Shown here: piece after piece, positions 53,714-62,023 of the stretch
Numbering within the stretch: position 1 is the first letter of the stretch
Layout: the number at the start of each line of letters is the position of its first letter
Assembly: GCA_003241055.1 (NCBI GenBank)
Contig: QFOD01000004.1
Coordinates: 186,001-250,000, forward strand
Direction of reading: 5' to 3'
Length of the DNA: 64,000 bases
DNA from: Roseateles depolymerans
GTDB lineage: Bacteria; Pseudomonadota; Gammaproteobacteria; Burkholderiales; Burkholderiaceae_C
Made by a program: the position numbers and the translations under genes
The notes under the pieces: model-generated
Seen by the model: the letters and a program-made list of their open reading frames with translations, nothing else
Database searches by the model: none
Told to the model about the DNA's origin: nothing

Positions 53714-54339
53714 GGCCTCATCAGCCGCGCGATCTGGCGGTCCTGCCAGCGTGCCAGCGTCAGCAGCGCGCAGCTGCCGCCTATCAGCGCGAACAGCATG
53801 TCGGACTGCGTGTCCCAGGGGTCGCCCTGGGTGCCCAGGAACTCGTCCGCCCCCTGGCCCAGCGCGACGGCCGCGCCCCATTCGATCAGCTCGTAGCAGG
53901 CGCTGATGGCCAGCACCACGCTGAGGCTCAGAAAGGCCAGCATGCGTCCGGCCCGCACATGGCCGCCGCGCAGCAGGATCTCGCGCACCGCGAGTGCGGG
54001 CACGAAGCCCTGCATGAAGTGGCCGATCTTGTCGTAGGGGTTGCGCTGCAGGCCCAGCCATTGCTGCATGTCGAAGCCCAGCGGCACGCGCGCATAGGTG
54101 TAGGCCCCGCCCACCATCAGCACCACCGCGTGCACAAAGATGCCCACATAGAGCAGCGTGCTCAGCGGAAAGCGCTGGCGCGTGGCCAGCAGCAGCGGCA
54201 CGACGACGAAGATGGGCGCCACCTCCATCAGCCAGGTGGCGCGGTCATACGGCCGCCAACCGGACCAGGCCAGCAGCAGCGTCAGCAGGATCAGTGCGGC
54301 CAGCAGGGCGCGCGGGGAGGGCGTGGCGGTGTGGGTCAT
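53710..54339 (-). CDS. YjdF-like DUF2238 inner-membrane protein
   Basis: 209 aa, the same length as E. coli YjdF. Six hydrophobic segments, with the family signature NPYDKIGHFMQGFVPALAVR, YELIEWGAAVALGQGADEFL and GTQGDPWDTQSDMLFALIG. The conserved acidic and His residues sit in membrane helices; no biochemical function is established. ATG at 54339 gives the right length. No relation to pectin is apparent; it stands between two pectin-related units. Confidence 0.88.
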   Translation of the reverse strand: MTHTATPSPRALLAALILLTLLLAWSGWRPYDRATWLMEVAPIFVVVPLLLATRQRFPLSTLLYVGIFVHAVVLMVGGAYTYARVPLGFDMQQWLGLQRNPYDKIGHFMQGFVPALAVREILLRGGHVRAGRMLAFLSLSVVLAISACYELIEWGAAVALGQGADEFLGTQGDPWDTQSDMLFALIGGSCALLTLARWQDRQIARLMRP

Positions 54340-54398
54340 GGGGCGGGCAGCGGTTGCGGGGCCGACTATGCCAAGCAATTCGCCGCGGCGGGGCCGAA

Positions 54399-55520
54399 TC
54401 AGCCCAGGCCCTGCAGCCAGGCCAGCGCCAGCTGCTGCTGGGGCCCGTCGAAGCGGTGGCCGCCGCCCACCGACTGCAGCCGCAGCGGTGCGCCCGAGGG
54501 CCAGGCGCGGCCCAACTGCTGCCACGCGGCCTGCACCGCGTCCCAGGGGAACAGCCTGTCCTCGGGCGAGCCCATCAGCAGCAGCGGGCGCGGCGCGATC
54601 AGCGCGGTCAGGTCGGGGTGGTCCAGCTCGGCGGCCAGGCCGGGATGCAGCATGCTGAACGCCGACTGGCCCTGCAGCGTGTGCTGGCCCGGGCGCAGCA
54701 GGCCCTCGCGGGTGCACATCCAGTGCGCGGCCACGCAGGCCCACACCGCGGGCCGCAGTGCGGCCAGCTGCCAGGCGCGCTGCGCCCCCATGGAAAAGCC
54801 CAGCACCGCGACGCGCTCGGGCCGCACGCCGGGCTGCGTGGCCAGCCAGCGGTGGGCCTGGAGGTCGTCCGCCGCGATCACGCCGGCCCAGTGCGTGCCT
54901 TGCTGCATCAGGTGATTGGCCAGCGCCTGCTGGTCGTCGCGCACCAGGCCCGGGCGGCTGCGCCCGCCCCAGCCCAGCGCGTCCAGCGCCAGCACCACAA
55001 AGCCGGCGCGGGCCAGCGCGTCGCCGACGAACTGGCCGCCGTAGAAGCGCTGCACCCAGGCCTGGGCCGAGGCCTGCACGCCAGCGGGCGCGTCGGCCCG
55101 CGGGCGGATCAGCTTCTCGTGGCCGATGTCGAAGCGCGCGCCGTGGTCGTGCAGCAGCAGCACGGCCGGGTGCGAACCCGGCGTGTCGGGGCGCAGCAGC
55201 AGGCCGGGCTGGGGGTCGCCCAGCGTGCCGGTGAGGCTGAGCGCCTGGGCGCTGTAGCCGTCACGGGCCTCCCGGGCGCCCCAGGCGACCTCGGGCAGCG
55301 CCTCCGGCGCCGGCGTGCTGCCCAGCACCAAGGCGCGGGCGCGGCTCAGCGCCTGGGCGTGCCAGCCGGTGTCGGGGCGCCAGGCCAGGCGCGGCGCGGG
55401 CAGCGGCCGCTGCAGCACGCGATCCAGCGGCGCGGGTGGGGCGGTGGTGAGCGGGTCGGCACTGGCCGGTAGCGCCAGCGCCCCCAGCGCGCCGCCCAGC
55501 CAGCCGCGCCGGGTGGGCAT
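54399..55520 (-). CDS. secreted alpha/beta hydrolase (dienelactone hydrolase-like)
   Basis: 373 aa with a Tat/Sec-like signal (MPTRRGWLGGALGALALPAS). The alpha/beta hydrolase fold shows HPAVLLLHDHGARFDIGHEK, the nucleophile elbow VLGFSMGAQRAWQ, the acid in LLMGSPEDRLFPWD and the catalytic His in VGGGHRFDG. It starts 1 nt after the pectate lyase stop, in an operon headed by kdgK. An extracellular pectin or ferulate/acetyl esterase activity is a reasonable inference; it may be a new esterase of the pectin pathway. Confidence 0.83.
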   Translation of the reverse strand: MPTRRGWLGGALGALALPASADPLTTAPPAPLDRVLQRPLPAPRLAWRPDTGWHAQALSRARALVLGSTPAPEALPEVAWGAREARDGYSAQALSLTGTLGDPQPGLLLRPDTPGSHPAVLLLHDHGARFDIGHEKLIRPRADAPAGVQASAQAWVQRFYGGQFVGDALARAGFVVLALDALGWGGRSRPGLVRDDQQALANHLMQQGTHWAGVIAADDLQAHRWLATQPGVRPERVAVLGFSMGAQRAWQLAALRPAVWACVAAHWMCTREGLLRPGQHTLQGQSAFSMLHPGLAAELDHPDLTALIAPRPLLLMGSPEDRLFPWDAVQAAWQQLGRAWPSGAPLRLQSVGGGHRFDGPQQQLALAWLQGLG

Positions 55521-55521
55521 G

Positions 55522-56877
55522 TCAGCGCGGCGCCGGCAAGGGCCAGCGGCCGCCGGGGAAGAGCGAGGCCCAGCCGGCGCGGGGGCTCAGGTCCTCTTGC
55601 CAGTCGGCCGCCACGAAGGCGCGCCGCGTGGCGGCGCGGCGGGGCAGGCCGGCGGCGTTGTTCTGGGTTTCGTCGTCGATCAGCTGGCCGCGGTCCTCGG
55701 CCACGTCGGACAGCAGCTTCTGGTCCAGCGGGTCGCGCGCCCAGGGGCGGGCGCCGGCCCACAGCGGCAGCAGCGCCTCCAGTTGGGCCGGGGCCGCCCA
55801 GGCCAGGCCCGCCGGCAGCTCCGGCGCGTCCAGCGGCAGCAGGCGGGCCGGCGCGGCGGTGTAGCGGCCGGTCAGCGGCAAGGCCTGACCCTGGCGGTCC
55901 AGCGCGAGGTTGTCCTGCAGGTGCAGGGCCACGTCGCCGGCGCCGCCCAGCACGAACAGCGGCAGGCCGGGCGCGGTGTCCGGCCCGGCGCGGTAGACAT
56001 TGCCCACCAGGGTTAGCCGGCCGGTCTGCCAGGGGTGATCGCTCCATTCGTGCGCCACCAGGTTGTAGTGCACGGCCTTGGCGCCCGGGTTGTAGATCAG
56101 GTTGTTGACCATGGCGCCGCGCGCGCCGCCCTTGAACAGCGCGTTGCGCTCGCGGTTGGACGCGTAGACATTGCCCAGCAGCAGCACGTCGCTGACGTTG
56201 TCGTGAATGAGACTGCCCTTGCTGTGCTCGCCCTTGGGATGCACCGCCTGGCCCAGGCCCTCGTAGATCAGGTTGTGGCTGTAGGTGAGCTGGTGCGAGG
56301 TGGCGGCACGCCAGTCGTCGGGCGTGGCGCCGTCGAAGCGCGGACCGCTGGCGGAGAGGTTCTCGTCGGTGGCCCAGGAGAAGCTGCAGTGGTCCACGAT
56401 GACGCGGGCCGCGCCGCCCACCGTGGAAATGCCGTCGTGCTCGTTGCCGCTGCGTTTGGCGCGCCCATAGGCGCCGGGGCGAAAGCTCAGGTGCTGCAGG
56501 ATCACGTCGTGCGTGGCGATCTGCAGCTCGCCGCGTACCAGCGTGATGCCGGGGTCGGGCGCGGTCTGGCCGGCGATGGTGACGAAGGGCTCGCGCAGCC
56601 GCCAGTGCCGCCCGCCCAGGTCGATGACGCCGCCCACCTCGAACACGATGCGCCGCGGCCCCCGCGTGTCCAGCGCGGCCTTGAGGCTGCCGGGGCCGTC
56701 GGCGGCCAGCGTGGTCACGCGCAGCAGCGGCCCGCCCAGGCCGCCACGCGTGGCGGCCCAGCCGGCATGGCGGTAGCTGGCCGGATGCAAGGGCGCACCG
56801 TCGGCGGGAGCGTCCTCGGCGGCCTGCACGGCCATGCCCGTCAGCAGCGCCAGCGCGCCCAGCAGGAGGCGCTTCAT
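55522..56877 (-). CDS. pectate lyase, right-handed beta-helix (second type)
   Basis: 451 aa with signal peptide LLLGALALLTGMAVQA. The beta-helix region contains LKAALDTRGPRRIVFEVGGV, GNEHDGISTVGGAARVIVDH, CSFSWATDENLSASG and NVYASNRERNALFKGGARGA. This is a PL1-type arrangement distinct from the other two lyases, lacking RVPRVRFG. The Asp residues and the Arg in NRERNA are candidate catalytic/calcium positions. Its ATG overlaps the kdgK stop (ATGA), which couples it with KDG metabolism. Confidence 0.88.
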   Translation of the reverse strand: MKRLLLGALALLTGMAVQAAEDAPADGAPLHPASYRHAGWAATRGGLGGPLLRVTTLAADGPGSLKAALDTRGPRRIVFEVGGVIDLGGRHWRLREPFVTIAGQTAPDPGITLVRGELQIATHDVILQHLSFRPGAYGRAKRSGNEHDGISTVGGAARVIVDHCSFSWATDENLSASGPRFDGATPDDWRAATSHQLTYSHNLIYEGLGQAVHPKGEHSKGSLIHDNVSDVLLLGNVYASNRERNALFKGGARGAMVNNLIYNPGAKAVHYNLVAHEWSDHPWQTGRLTLVGNVYRAGPDTAPGLPLFVLGGAGDVALHLQDNLALDRQGQALPLTGRYTAAPARLLPLDAPELPAGLAWAAPAQLEALLPLWAGARPWARDPLDQKLLSDVAEDRGQLIDDETQNNAAGLPRRAATRRAFVAADWQEDLSPRAGWASLFPGGRWPLPAPR

Positions 56878-57812
56878 GTCGGGGCCATCAGGTCGCGCAT
56901 CGCGTCGCGCGGGATCAGCGCGCCGGGATGCTGGATCACGCGGGCCGCGAGCCGGTTGCCCAGGGCGGCGGCGGCGGCCGGGGTCAGGCCTTGCAGGCGG
57001 CCGCTGAGGTAGCCGGCACCGAAGGCATCACCCGCGGCCGTGGTGTCCACCACCCGGGCCACGGGCTCGGTGGCCACGTCCTGCCAGCCCAGCGCGGCGC
57101 CGCCCACGCGGGTGGCGCGCGGGCCGCACTTGATCGCGATCTCCGGCGTGGGCAGGGCCTGGGCGGCGGCCACGGCCGCGTCCTCATCGGGCAGGGCGTG
57201 CAGCGCCTGGTGGTCGTCGGCGGTGACCAGGGCCAGCGTCGCTGCCTCGAAGGCTCGCGTCATCCAGTGGCGCGCCTCGTCGGCCCCGGCCCACAGGCGC
57301 GGCCGGTAGTTGTTGTCGAAGGCCACCAGCGCGCCACGGCGGCGCAGCTGCTGCATCAGAGCCAGCGCGCGCTCGCGGCCCGCGTCGGGCAGGATGGCCA
57401 GGCTGATGCCGCTCAGGTGCAGCGCGTCCAGCTGGCCGGCATTGGCCTCCAGCGCGGTCAGCGGTGCGTCGAAGAAGCTGCGCGCCGCGCTCTGGCCGCG
57501 CCAGTAGTGGAAGCGGCGCTCGCCGTGGGCGTCGACCTCGATCTGGTAGAGCCCGGGCAGGCGGCCGGCCAGGCGCTGCACCCAGTCGGTGGCCAGGCCC
57601 TCATCGCGCCAGCGCGCCAGCAGCTCGGCGCTGAGGCCGTCGTCGCCGAGCGCCGTGGCGTAGTGCACGCGGCAGCCGGGCGTGCAGCGGGCCAGGTAGA
57701 CGGCGGTGTTCAGCGTGTCGCCGCCAAAGCCCTGCTGCAGCGTGCCGAAGGCCGGGCCGCGTAGTTCCAGCATGGCCTCGCCCAGGGCCGCGATATGGCG
57801 CGTTGCGCTCAT
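56874..57812 (-). CDS. kdgK: 2-dehydro-3-deoxygluconokinase
   Basis: 312 aa PfkB-family sugar kinase. HIAALGEAMLELRG, GFGGDTLNTAVYLAR (substrate-binding GG) and the catalytic DTTAAGDAFGAGYLSG are all present. It phosphorylates KDG to KDPG, the step after KduD. ATG 57812 is chosen; a TTG-initiated frame reaching 57851 would run through the operator palindrome. No KDPG aldolase gene follows; the next genes are the pectate lyase and esterase. Confidence 0.93.
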   Translation of the reverse strand: MSATRHIAALGEAMLELRGPAFGTLQQGFGGDTLNTAVYLARCTPGCRVHYATALGDDGLSAELLARWRDEGLATDWVQRLAGRLPGLYQIEVDAHGERRFHYWRGQSAARSFFDAPLTALEANAGQLDALHLSGISLAILPDAGRERALALMQQLRRRGALVAFDNNYRPRLWAGADEARHWMTRAFEAATLALVTADDHQALHALPDEDAAVAAAQALPTPEIAIKCGPRATRVGGAALGWQDVATEPVARVVDTTAAGDAFGAGYLSGRLQGLTPAAAAALGNRLAARVIQHPGALIPRDAMRDLMAPT

Positions 57813-57835
57813 GATGAACAATGAACCGTTTTTGT

Positions 57836-57858
57836 TGAAACGACGGTTCAATAATGTA
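57836..57858 (-). promoter_or_regulatory. kdgK promoter with KdgR-box-like operator
   Basis: TGAAAC-GAC-GGTTCA (57836-57850) matches TGAAAC-N3-GTTTCA with one mismatch and is symmetric. On the minus strand it lies right after TACATT (57853-57858), a possible -10 hexamer, so a bound repressor would cover the start site. The -35 is not convincing. Confidence 0.55.
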
Positions 57859-57913
57859 GCGACGCACCGCGCTCAGGCGGACGTGGTTTACCCGGGGCGC
57901 GGCCGGCGCGGGC

Positions 57914-58375
57914 TCAGAGGCCGAGTTCGTCGAGGCCGGGATGGTCGTCCGGGCGCCGGCCAGGCGGCCAGAAGAACAGCCGCTGTTCGGCGGCGATGGG
58001 CCGGTCGTTGATGCTGGCCAGGCGCCGCCGCATCAGACCCTCGGGCGTGAATTCCCAGTTCTCGTTGCCATAGCTGCGGAACCACTGGCCGGAGTCATCG
58101 CGCCACTCGTAGGCGAAGCGCACCGCCAGGCGATGGCCGTCGCAGGCCCACAGTTCCTTGATGAGGCGGTAGTCCAGCTCGCGGGCCCACTTGCGCAGCA
58201 GGAACTCGCGCACCGCCTCGCGCCCGATCGGAAACTCCACGCGGTTGCGCCATTCGGTGTCGTCGGTGTAGACGCCCACGACCCGGTCGGGGTCGCGGCT
58301 GTTCCAGGCGTCCTCGGCCAGCCGCACCTTCTGCACGGCGGCCTCATGGGTGAAGGGGGGCAGCGGTGGGCGCAT
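57914..58375 (-). CDS. DUF1348 / SnoaL-like protein
   Basis: 153 aa. AWNSRDPDRVVGVYTDDTEW, FPIGREAVREFLLRKWAREL, YEWRDDSGQWFRSYGNENWE and INDRPIAAEQRLFFWPPGRR are the hallmarks of the DUF1348 branch of the NTF2-like fold. No catalytic residues are established. It lies 51 nt downstream of cynS on the same strand, with a CAGGCTT/AAGCCTG hairpin in the gap, and could be part of that transcript. Confidence 0.87.
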   Translation of the reverse strand: MRPPLPPFTHEAAVQKVRLAEDAWNSRDPDRVVGVYTDDTEWRNRVEFPIGREAVREFLLRKWARELDYRLIKELWACDGHRLAVRFAYEWRDDSGQWFRSYGNENWEFTPEGLMRRRLASINDRPIAAEQRLFFWPPGRRPDDHPGLDELGL

Positions 58376-58426
58376 GGGCCGGCTCCATCAGGCTTCGCGC
58401 GGCAAAGCCTGTCGCGAGGGTCAATC

Positions 58427-58870
58427 TCAATAGGTCTTGTAGGGCAGGAACTTGCCGCTCATCACGATGCTGACCCGGTCGCCCGCGGGGTTGGGCTCGC
58501 GCTTGAGGTCCATCCGGAAGTCGATCGCGCTCATGATGCCGTCGCCGAATTCCTCGTGGATCAGCTCCTTGAACGTGCTGCCGTAGACGTTGATCAGCTC
58601 GTAGAAGCGGTAGATCAGCGGGTCGGCGGGCACGGCGGTGGGCAGGCTGCCCTTGTAGGGCACGACCTGCAGCCACTGGGCCTCGGCCTCGCTCAGGTCG
58701 AACAGCCTGGCCAGCGTGGCAGCCTGGGCGGCATCGAAGGTCATCTGCCCCAGGCAGCCGGCCGTGACCCATTCCTTGGACAGGCCCACGGCGGCGGCCA
58801 CGTCGGCCCATTTCAGGCCCTTGGCGACCTTGGTCGCGATGATCTTTTCGGTGACTTCGAGGCGGCTCAT
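58427..58870 (-). CDS. cynS: cyanate hydratase (cyanase)
   Basis: 147 aa, close to E. coli CynS (156). The N-terminal helical part (IIATKVAKGLKWADVAAAVG) and the C-terminal active-site region YRFYELINVYGSTFKELIHE with GIMSAIDF contain the Arg, Glu and Ser of the family triad. It converts cyanate and bicarbonate to CO2 and ammonia (via carbamate). Its start overlaps the stop of the transporter ATPase by 4 nt, so cyanate or a cyanate-yielding substrate is probably the transported compound. Confidence 0.95.
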   Translation of the reverse strand: MSRLEVTEKIIATKVAKGLKWADVAAAVGLSKEWVTAGCLGQMTFDAAQAATLARLFDLSEAEAQWLQVVPYKGSLPTAVPADPLIYRFYELINVYGSTFKELIHEEFGDGIMSAIDFRMDLKREPNPAGDRVSIVMSGKFLPYKTY

Positions 58871-59781
58871 GCAATGCTCCTGAGAGAGTGGTCGGCGGTG
58901 GGACTGGCCTCGCTGCGCAGCGAGGCGGGAATGTCGGGCGGCAGCAAGCCGGGGTAGACCTCGGGCGGATGCTCGGGCGCGCGGCCCTGCGAGAGCTGGG
59001 CGCTGCGCTCCACCAGGAAGTCCACCAGGTGGTTGCGCAGCCGGTAGAACTGGGGGTCGTGGTGCAGCGTGGCGCGCTGGCGGCCGCCGTCGGCGGCGCG
59101 CGGCAGCGTGTTGACGACGATCTCGGCGATGCGCGCCTGCGGGCCGTTGGCCATCAGCAGGATGCGGTCGGACAGCAGGATGGCCTCGTCCACGTCGTGC
59201 GTGATCATGAAGACCGTCTGCTGCGTGGCGGCGCAGATCTTCAGCAGCTCGTCCTGGATGGTGCCGCGGGTCAGCGCGTCCAGTGCGCCGAAGGGCTCGT
59301 CCAGCAGCAGCATGCGGGGCTCGATCGCGAAGGCGCGTGCGATGCCCACGCGCTGCTTCATGCCGCCGGAGAGCTGGCTGGGCTTCTTGTCCAGGTGCGC
59401 CGACAGGCCCACGAGTGCCACGTACTTCTCGACCTGCGCATCAACCTGGTCGCGCTTCCAGTCGGGCCACCTGCTGCGCACCGCGAACGCGATGTTCTGG
59501 CGCACCGTGAGCCAGGGCATCAGCGCATGGCCCTGGAACACCACGCCGCGCTCAAGACCCGGCCCCGTGACCTCGCGCCCGTCCATGAAGACATGACCCT
59601 CGCTGGCCTGCTCCAGGCCGGCCAGCACGTTCAGGATGGTGGTCTTGCCGCAGCCGCTGTGGCCGATGATGCAGACGAACTCGCCCTGGCGCAGGCTGAA
59701 GTTGACGCCGTCGAACACGGTGGCCGCGCCGTAGCGGCGGCCCAGGCCTTCGACCTTCACGAGCGTGGATTCAATCGGCAT
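58867..59781 (-). CDS. ABC transporter ATP-binding protein, nitrate/cyanate type
   Basis: 304 aa. Walker A GHSGCGKTT, signature LSGGMKQRVGIARAFAIEPR, Walker B MLLLDEPFGALD and the H-loop VFMITHDVDEAIL are intact, typical of the NrtD/TauB/CynD group. It has an extra C-terminal tail of about 50 residues. It overlaps the permease by 11 nt and the cyanase by 4 nt. Confidence 0.93.
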   Translation of the reverse strand: MPIESTLVKVEGLGRRYGAATVFDGVNFSLRQGEFVCIIGHSGCGKTTILNVLAGLEQASEGHVFMDGREVTGPGLERGVVFQGHALMPWLTVRQNIAFAVRSRWPDWKRDQVDAQVEKYVALVGLSAHLDKKPSQLSGGMKQRVGIARAFAIEPRMLLLDEPFGALDALTRGTIQDELLKICAATQQTVFMITHDVDEAILLSDRILLMANGPQARIAEIVVNTLPRAADGGRQRATLHHDPQFYRLRNHLVDFLVERSAQLSQGRAPEHPPEVYPGLLPPDIPASLRSEASPTADHSLRSIA

Positions 59782-60640
59782 AGGTCACCGCCTTCTGGGC
59801 GCGGGCAAAGGCCAGGTCCAGCAGCATGCCCACCACCCCGATCACCAGGATGGCCAGCATCACGTTGGGCAGGCTGAGGTTGTTCCACTCGTTCCACACG
59901 AAGTAGCCGATGCCGGTGCCGCCCACCAGCATCTCGGCCGCCACGATGACCAGCCAGGCGATGCCCATGCTGATGCGCATGCCGGTCAGGATGGTGGGCG
60001 CGGCGGCGGGCAGGATCACCTCCAGTGCGCGGCGCAGCGGCCGCACCTCCAGCGTGCGCGCGACGTTGAGCCATTCGCGCCGCACGCCGGCCACGCCGAA
60101 GGCCGTGTTGATCAGCATGGGCCAGAGGCTGCAGATGAAGATCACGAAGATGCCGCTCGCGGCCGAGTCCTTGATCGTGTAGAGCGCCAGCGGCATCCAG
60201 GCCAGCGGCGAGATGGGCTTGAGCACCTGGATGAACGGGTCCAGCGCGCGATGGAGCAGGGGGCTCATGCCGATGGCGAAGCCCAGCGGCACGGCCACCA
60301 CAGCGGCCAGCAGATAGCCCAGCGCCACGCGGCCCAGCGAGTAGGCCAGTTGCAGGCCCAGGCCCTTGTCGTTGGGGCCGTGGTCGTAGAACGGGTCGGC
60401 GAGCTGCTGGGCCAGCGTGTGGCCGAACTGGGCCGGCGTGGGGAAGCCGCTCTTGGACGGCGCGGGGGCGGCGTCCACCGGCTTGCCCATCAGCCGGGCG
60501 TACTCGATCTGTTCCGGCGTCAGGGCCGCGGCCGGCGCGGCGGCCGGGGCCGAGCCCTGCGTGGCCAACTGCCACACCAGCAGCAGCAGCGCGAGGATCA
60601 GCAGCGACAGGACCGCCGCGCGGAGATTCAGCGTCTTCAT
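59771..60640 (-). CDS. ABC transporter permease, nitrate/cyanate type
   Basis: 289 aa. An N-terminal membrane segment (AVLSLLILALLLLVWQLATQ), a soluble insert of about 60 residues with FYDHGPNDKGLGLQLAYSLG, then the core with LNVARTLEVRPLRRALEVIL as EAA loop and further helices. It matches NrtB/SsuC-like permeases. Ends 3 nt from the binding-protein gene. Confidence 0.92.
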   Translation of the reverse strand: MKTLNLRAAVLSLLILALLLLVWQLATQGSAPAAAPAAALTPEQIEYARLMGKPVDAAPAPSKSGFPTPAQFGHTLAQQLADPFYDHGPNDKGLGLQLAYSLGRVALGYLLAAVVAVPLGFAIGMSPLLHRALDPFIQVLKPISPLAWMPLALYTIKDSAASGIFVIFICSLWPMLINTAFGVAGVRREWLNVARTLEVRPLRRALEVILPAAAPTILTGMRISMGIAWLVIVAAEMLVGGTGIGYFVWNEWNNLSLPNVMLAILVIGVVGMLLDLAFARAQKAVTYAD

Positions 60641-60643
60641 GGA

Positions 60644-62023
60644 TCAGCTGCGCTTGATGGCGAAGCTGTCGACATAGGCCTGCGGCCTGGCCGGGTCGAA
60701 CTGCTTGCCCATGATGCTGAACTTCGGGTAGCCGCCCGTCCGGTCGTCCGGCACGGTCTGGTCCAGCGCCTTCATCTGCTTCCTGGCGTCGGTCAGCAGG
60801 AAGACCTTCTCGGCCACCTGCCGGTAGTTCACGTCGCCCTTGAGGTAGCCCCAGCGCTTCATCTGCGTGAGCATCCACACGGCCATGCTTTGCCAGGGCA
60901 TGGGGTCGAAGTCGGCACGGTCGGGCACCACCTTCACATTGCCCAGCCCGTCGGCGAACTTGCCGGTCAGCACCTGGGCGATCACGGTCTCGGGCTGGTT
61001 CAGGTAGGCCTGCGGCGCGATGACCTTGGCGATCAGTTCGCGGTTGCGCGCCTCGCGCGCCATGGCCGCGGCGGTCAGCACCGCGCGGTACAGCGCGATG
61101 AAGGTGTTGGGGTGCTTCTGGATGAACTCGGTGCTGGTGCCGAAGGCGCAGCAGGGGTGGCCGTTCCACAGCTCCTTGGTGAGCAGGTGGATGAAGCCCA
61201 CCTCCTCGAACACCGCGCGCTGGTTGAAGGGATCGGGGCCGAGGAAGCCGTCGATGTTGCCGGCGCGCAGGTTGGCCACCATCTCGGGCGGCGGCACCAC
61301 GCGGATCTGGATGTCGCGGTCCGGGTCCAGGCCTGCTTCCGCCACGTAGTAGCGCAGCAGGAAATTGTGCATGGAGTATTCGAACGGAACGGCGAATTTG
61401 AAGCCCTTCCAGGTCTTGGGATCGCGCTTGTCCTTGTGCTTCACGGCCAGCGTGATCGCCTGCCCGTTGGTGTTCTGGATGGTGGCCACGTTCATCGGCG
61501 TGGCCGTGGCGCCCAGGCCCAGGCTGATGGCCAGCGGCATGGGGCTCAGGAAGTGCGTCGCGTCGTACTCGCGGTTCAGCATCTTGTCGCGGATCAGCGC
61601 CCAGCCCGCCGTCTTCACCACCTCGACGTTCAGCCCCTGCTTGCTGTAGAAGCCCAGCGGGTGGGCCATGATCAGCGGCGTCGCGCAGGTGATGGGGATG
61701 AAGCCAATCTTCAGGTCCTTCTTCTCCAGCGGCCCGGTCTCGGCCGCCATGGCCTGCAGGCTGGCTACCGGCAGCACGCTGGAGATGGCGGCCATCGCCG
61801 TGTTGCGGCCCACGGCCTTCAGGAAGCGGCGGCGCAGCGCATCCTGCGGGAACAGCGCCTTCACCAGCGCCGCCTCCACGAACTGCCGTGCCTCGGCCTC
61901 CACCTCGGGGCTCTCGCTGCGGGCCTTCAGCTCGGCCGCGGCATGGTCGGCGGCGCTGGCGTGGCGGCCGCAGCTGCAGTGCATCAGCAGCGGGCGGTCG
62001 GCGTCGTAGGGGTCGTGGGTCAT
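60644..62023 (-). CDS. CmpA/NrtA-family substrate-binding protein
   Basis: 459 aa. The mature part (LKIGFIPITCATPLIMAHPL, ALIRDKMLNREYDATHFLSP, NTNGQAITLA, YYVAEAGLDPDRDIQIRVVP) fits the nitrate/bicarbonate/cyanate-binding family. A Tat-like signal RRRFLKAVGRNTAMAAISS begins only at about residue 70; before it is an unusual N-terminal segment with HCSCGRHASAADHAA. The ATG at 62023 has AGGAG 6 nt upstream, supporting the long form. It is the first gene of the cynS operon. Confidence 0.9.
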   Translation of the reverse strand: MTHDPYDADRPLLMHCSCGRHASAADHAAAELKARSESPEVEAEARQFVEAALVKALFPQDALRRRFLKAVGRNTAMAAISSVLPVASLQAMAAETGPLEKKDLKIGFIPITCATPLIMAHPLGFYSKQGLNVEVVKTAGWALIRDKMLNREYDATHFLSPMPLAISLGLGATATPMNVATIQNTNGQAITLAVKHKDKRDPKTWKGFKFAVPFEYSMHNFLLRYYVAEAGLDPDRDIQIRVVPPPEMVANLRAGNIDGFLGPDPFNQRAVFEEVGFIHLLTKELWNGHPCCAFGTSTEFIQKHPNTFIALYRAVLTAAAMAREARNRELIAKVIAPQAYLNQPETVIAQVLTGKFADGLGNVKVVPDRADFDPMPWQSMAVWMLTQMKRWGYLKGDVNYRQVAEKVFLLTDARKQMKALDQTVPDDRTGGYPKFSIMGKQFDPARPQAYVDSFAIKRS

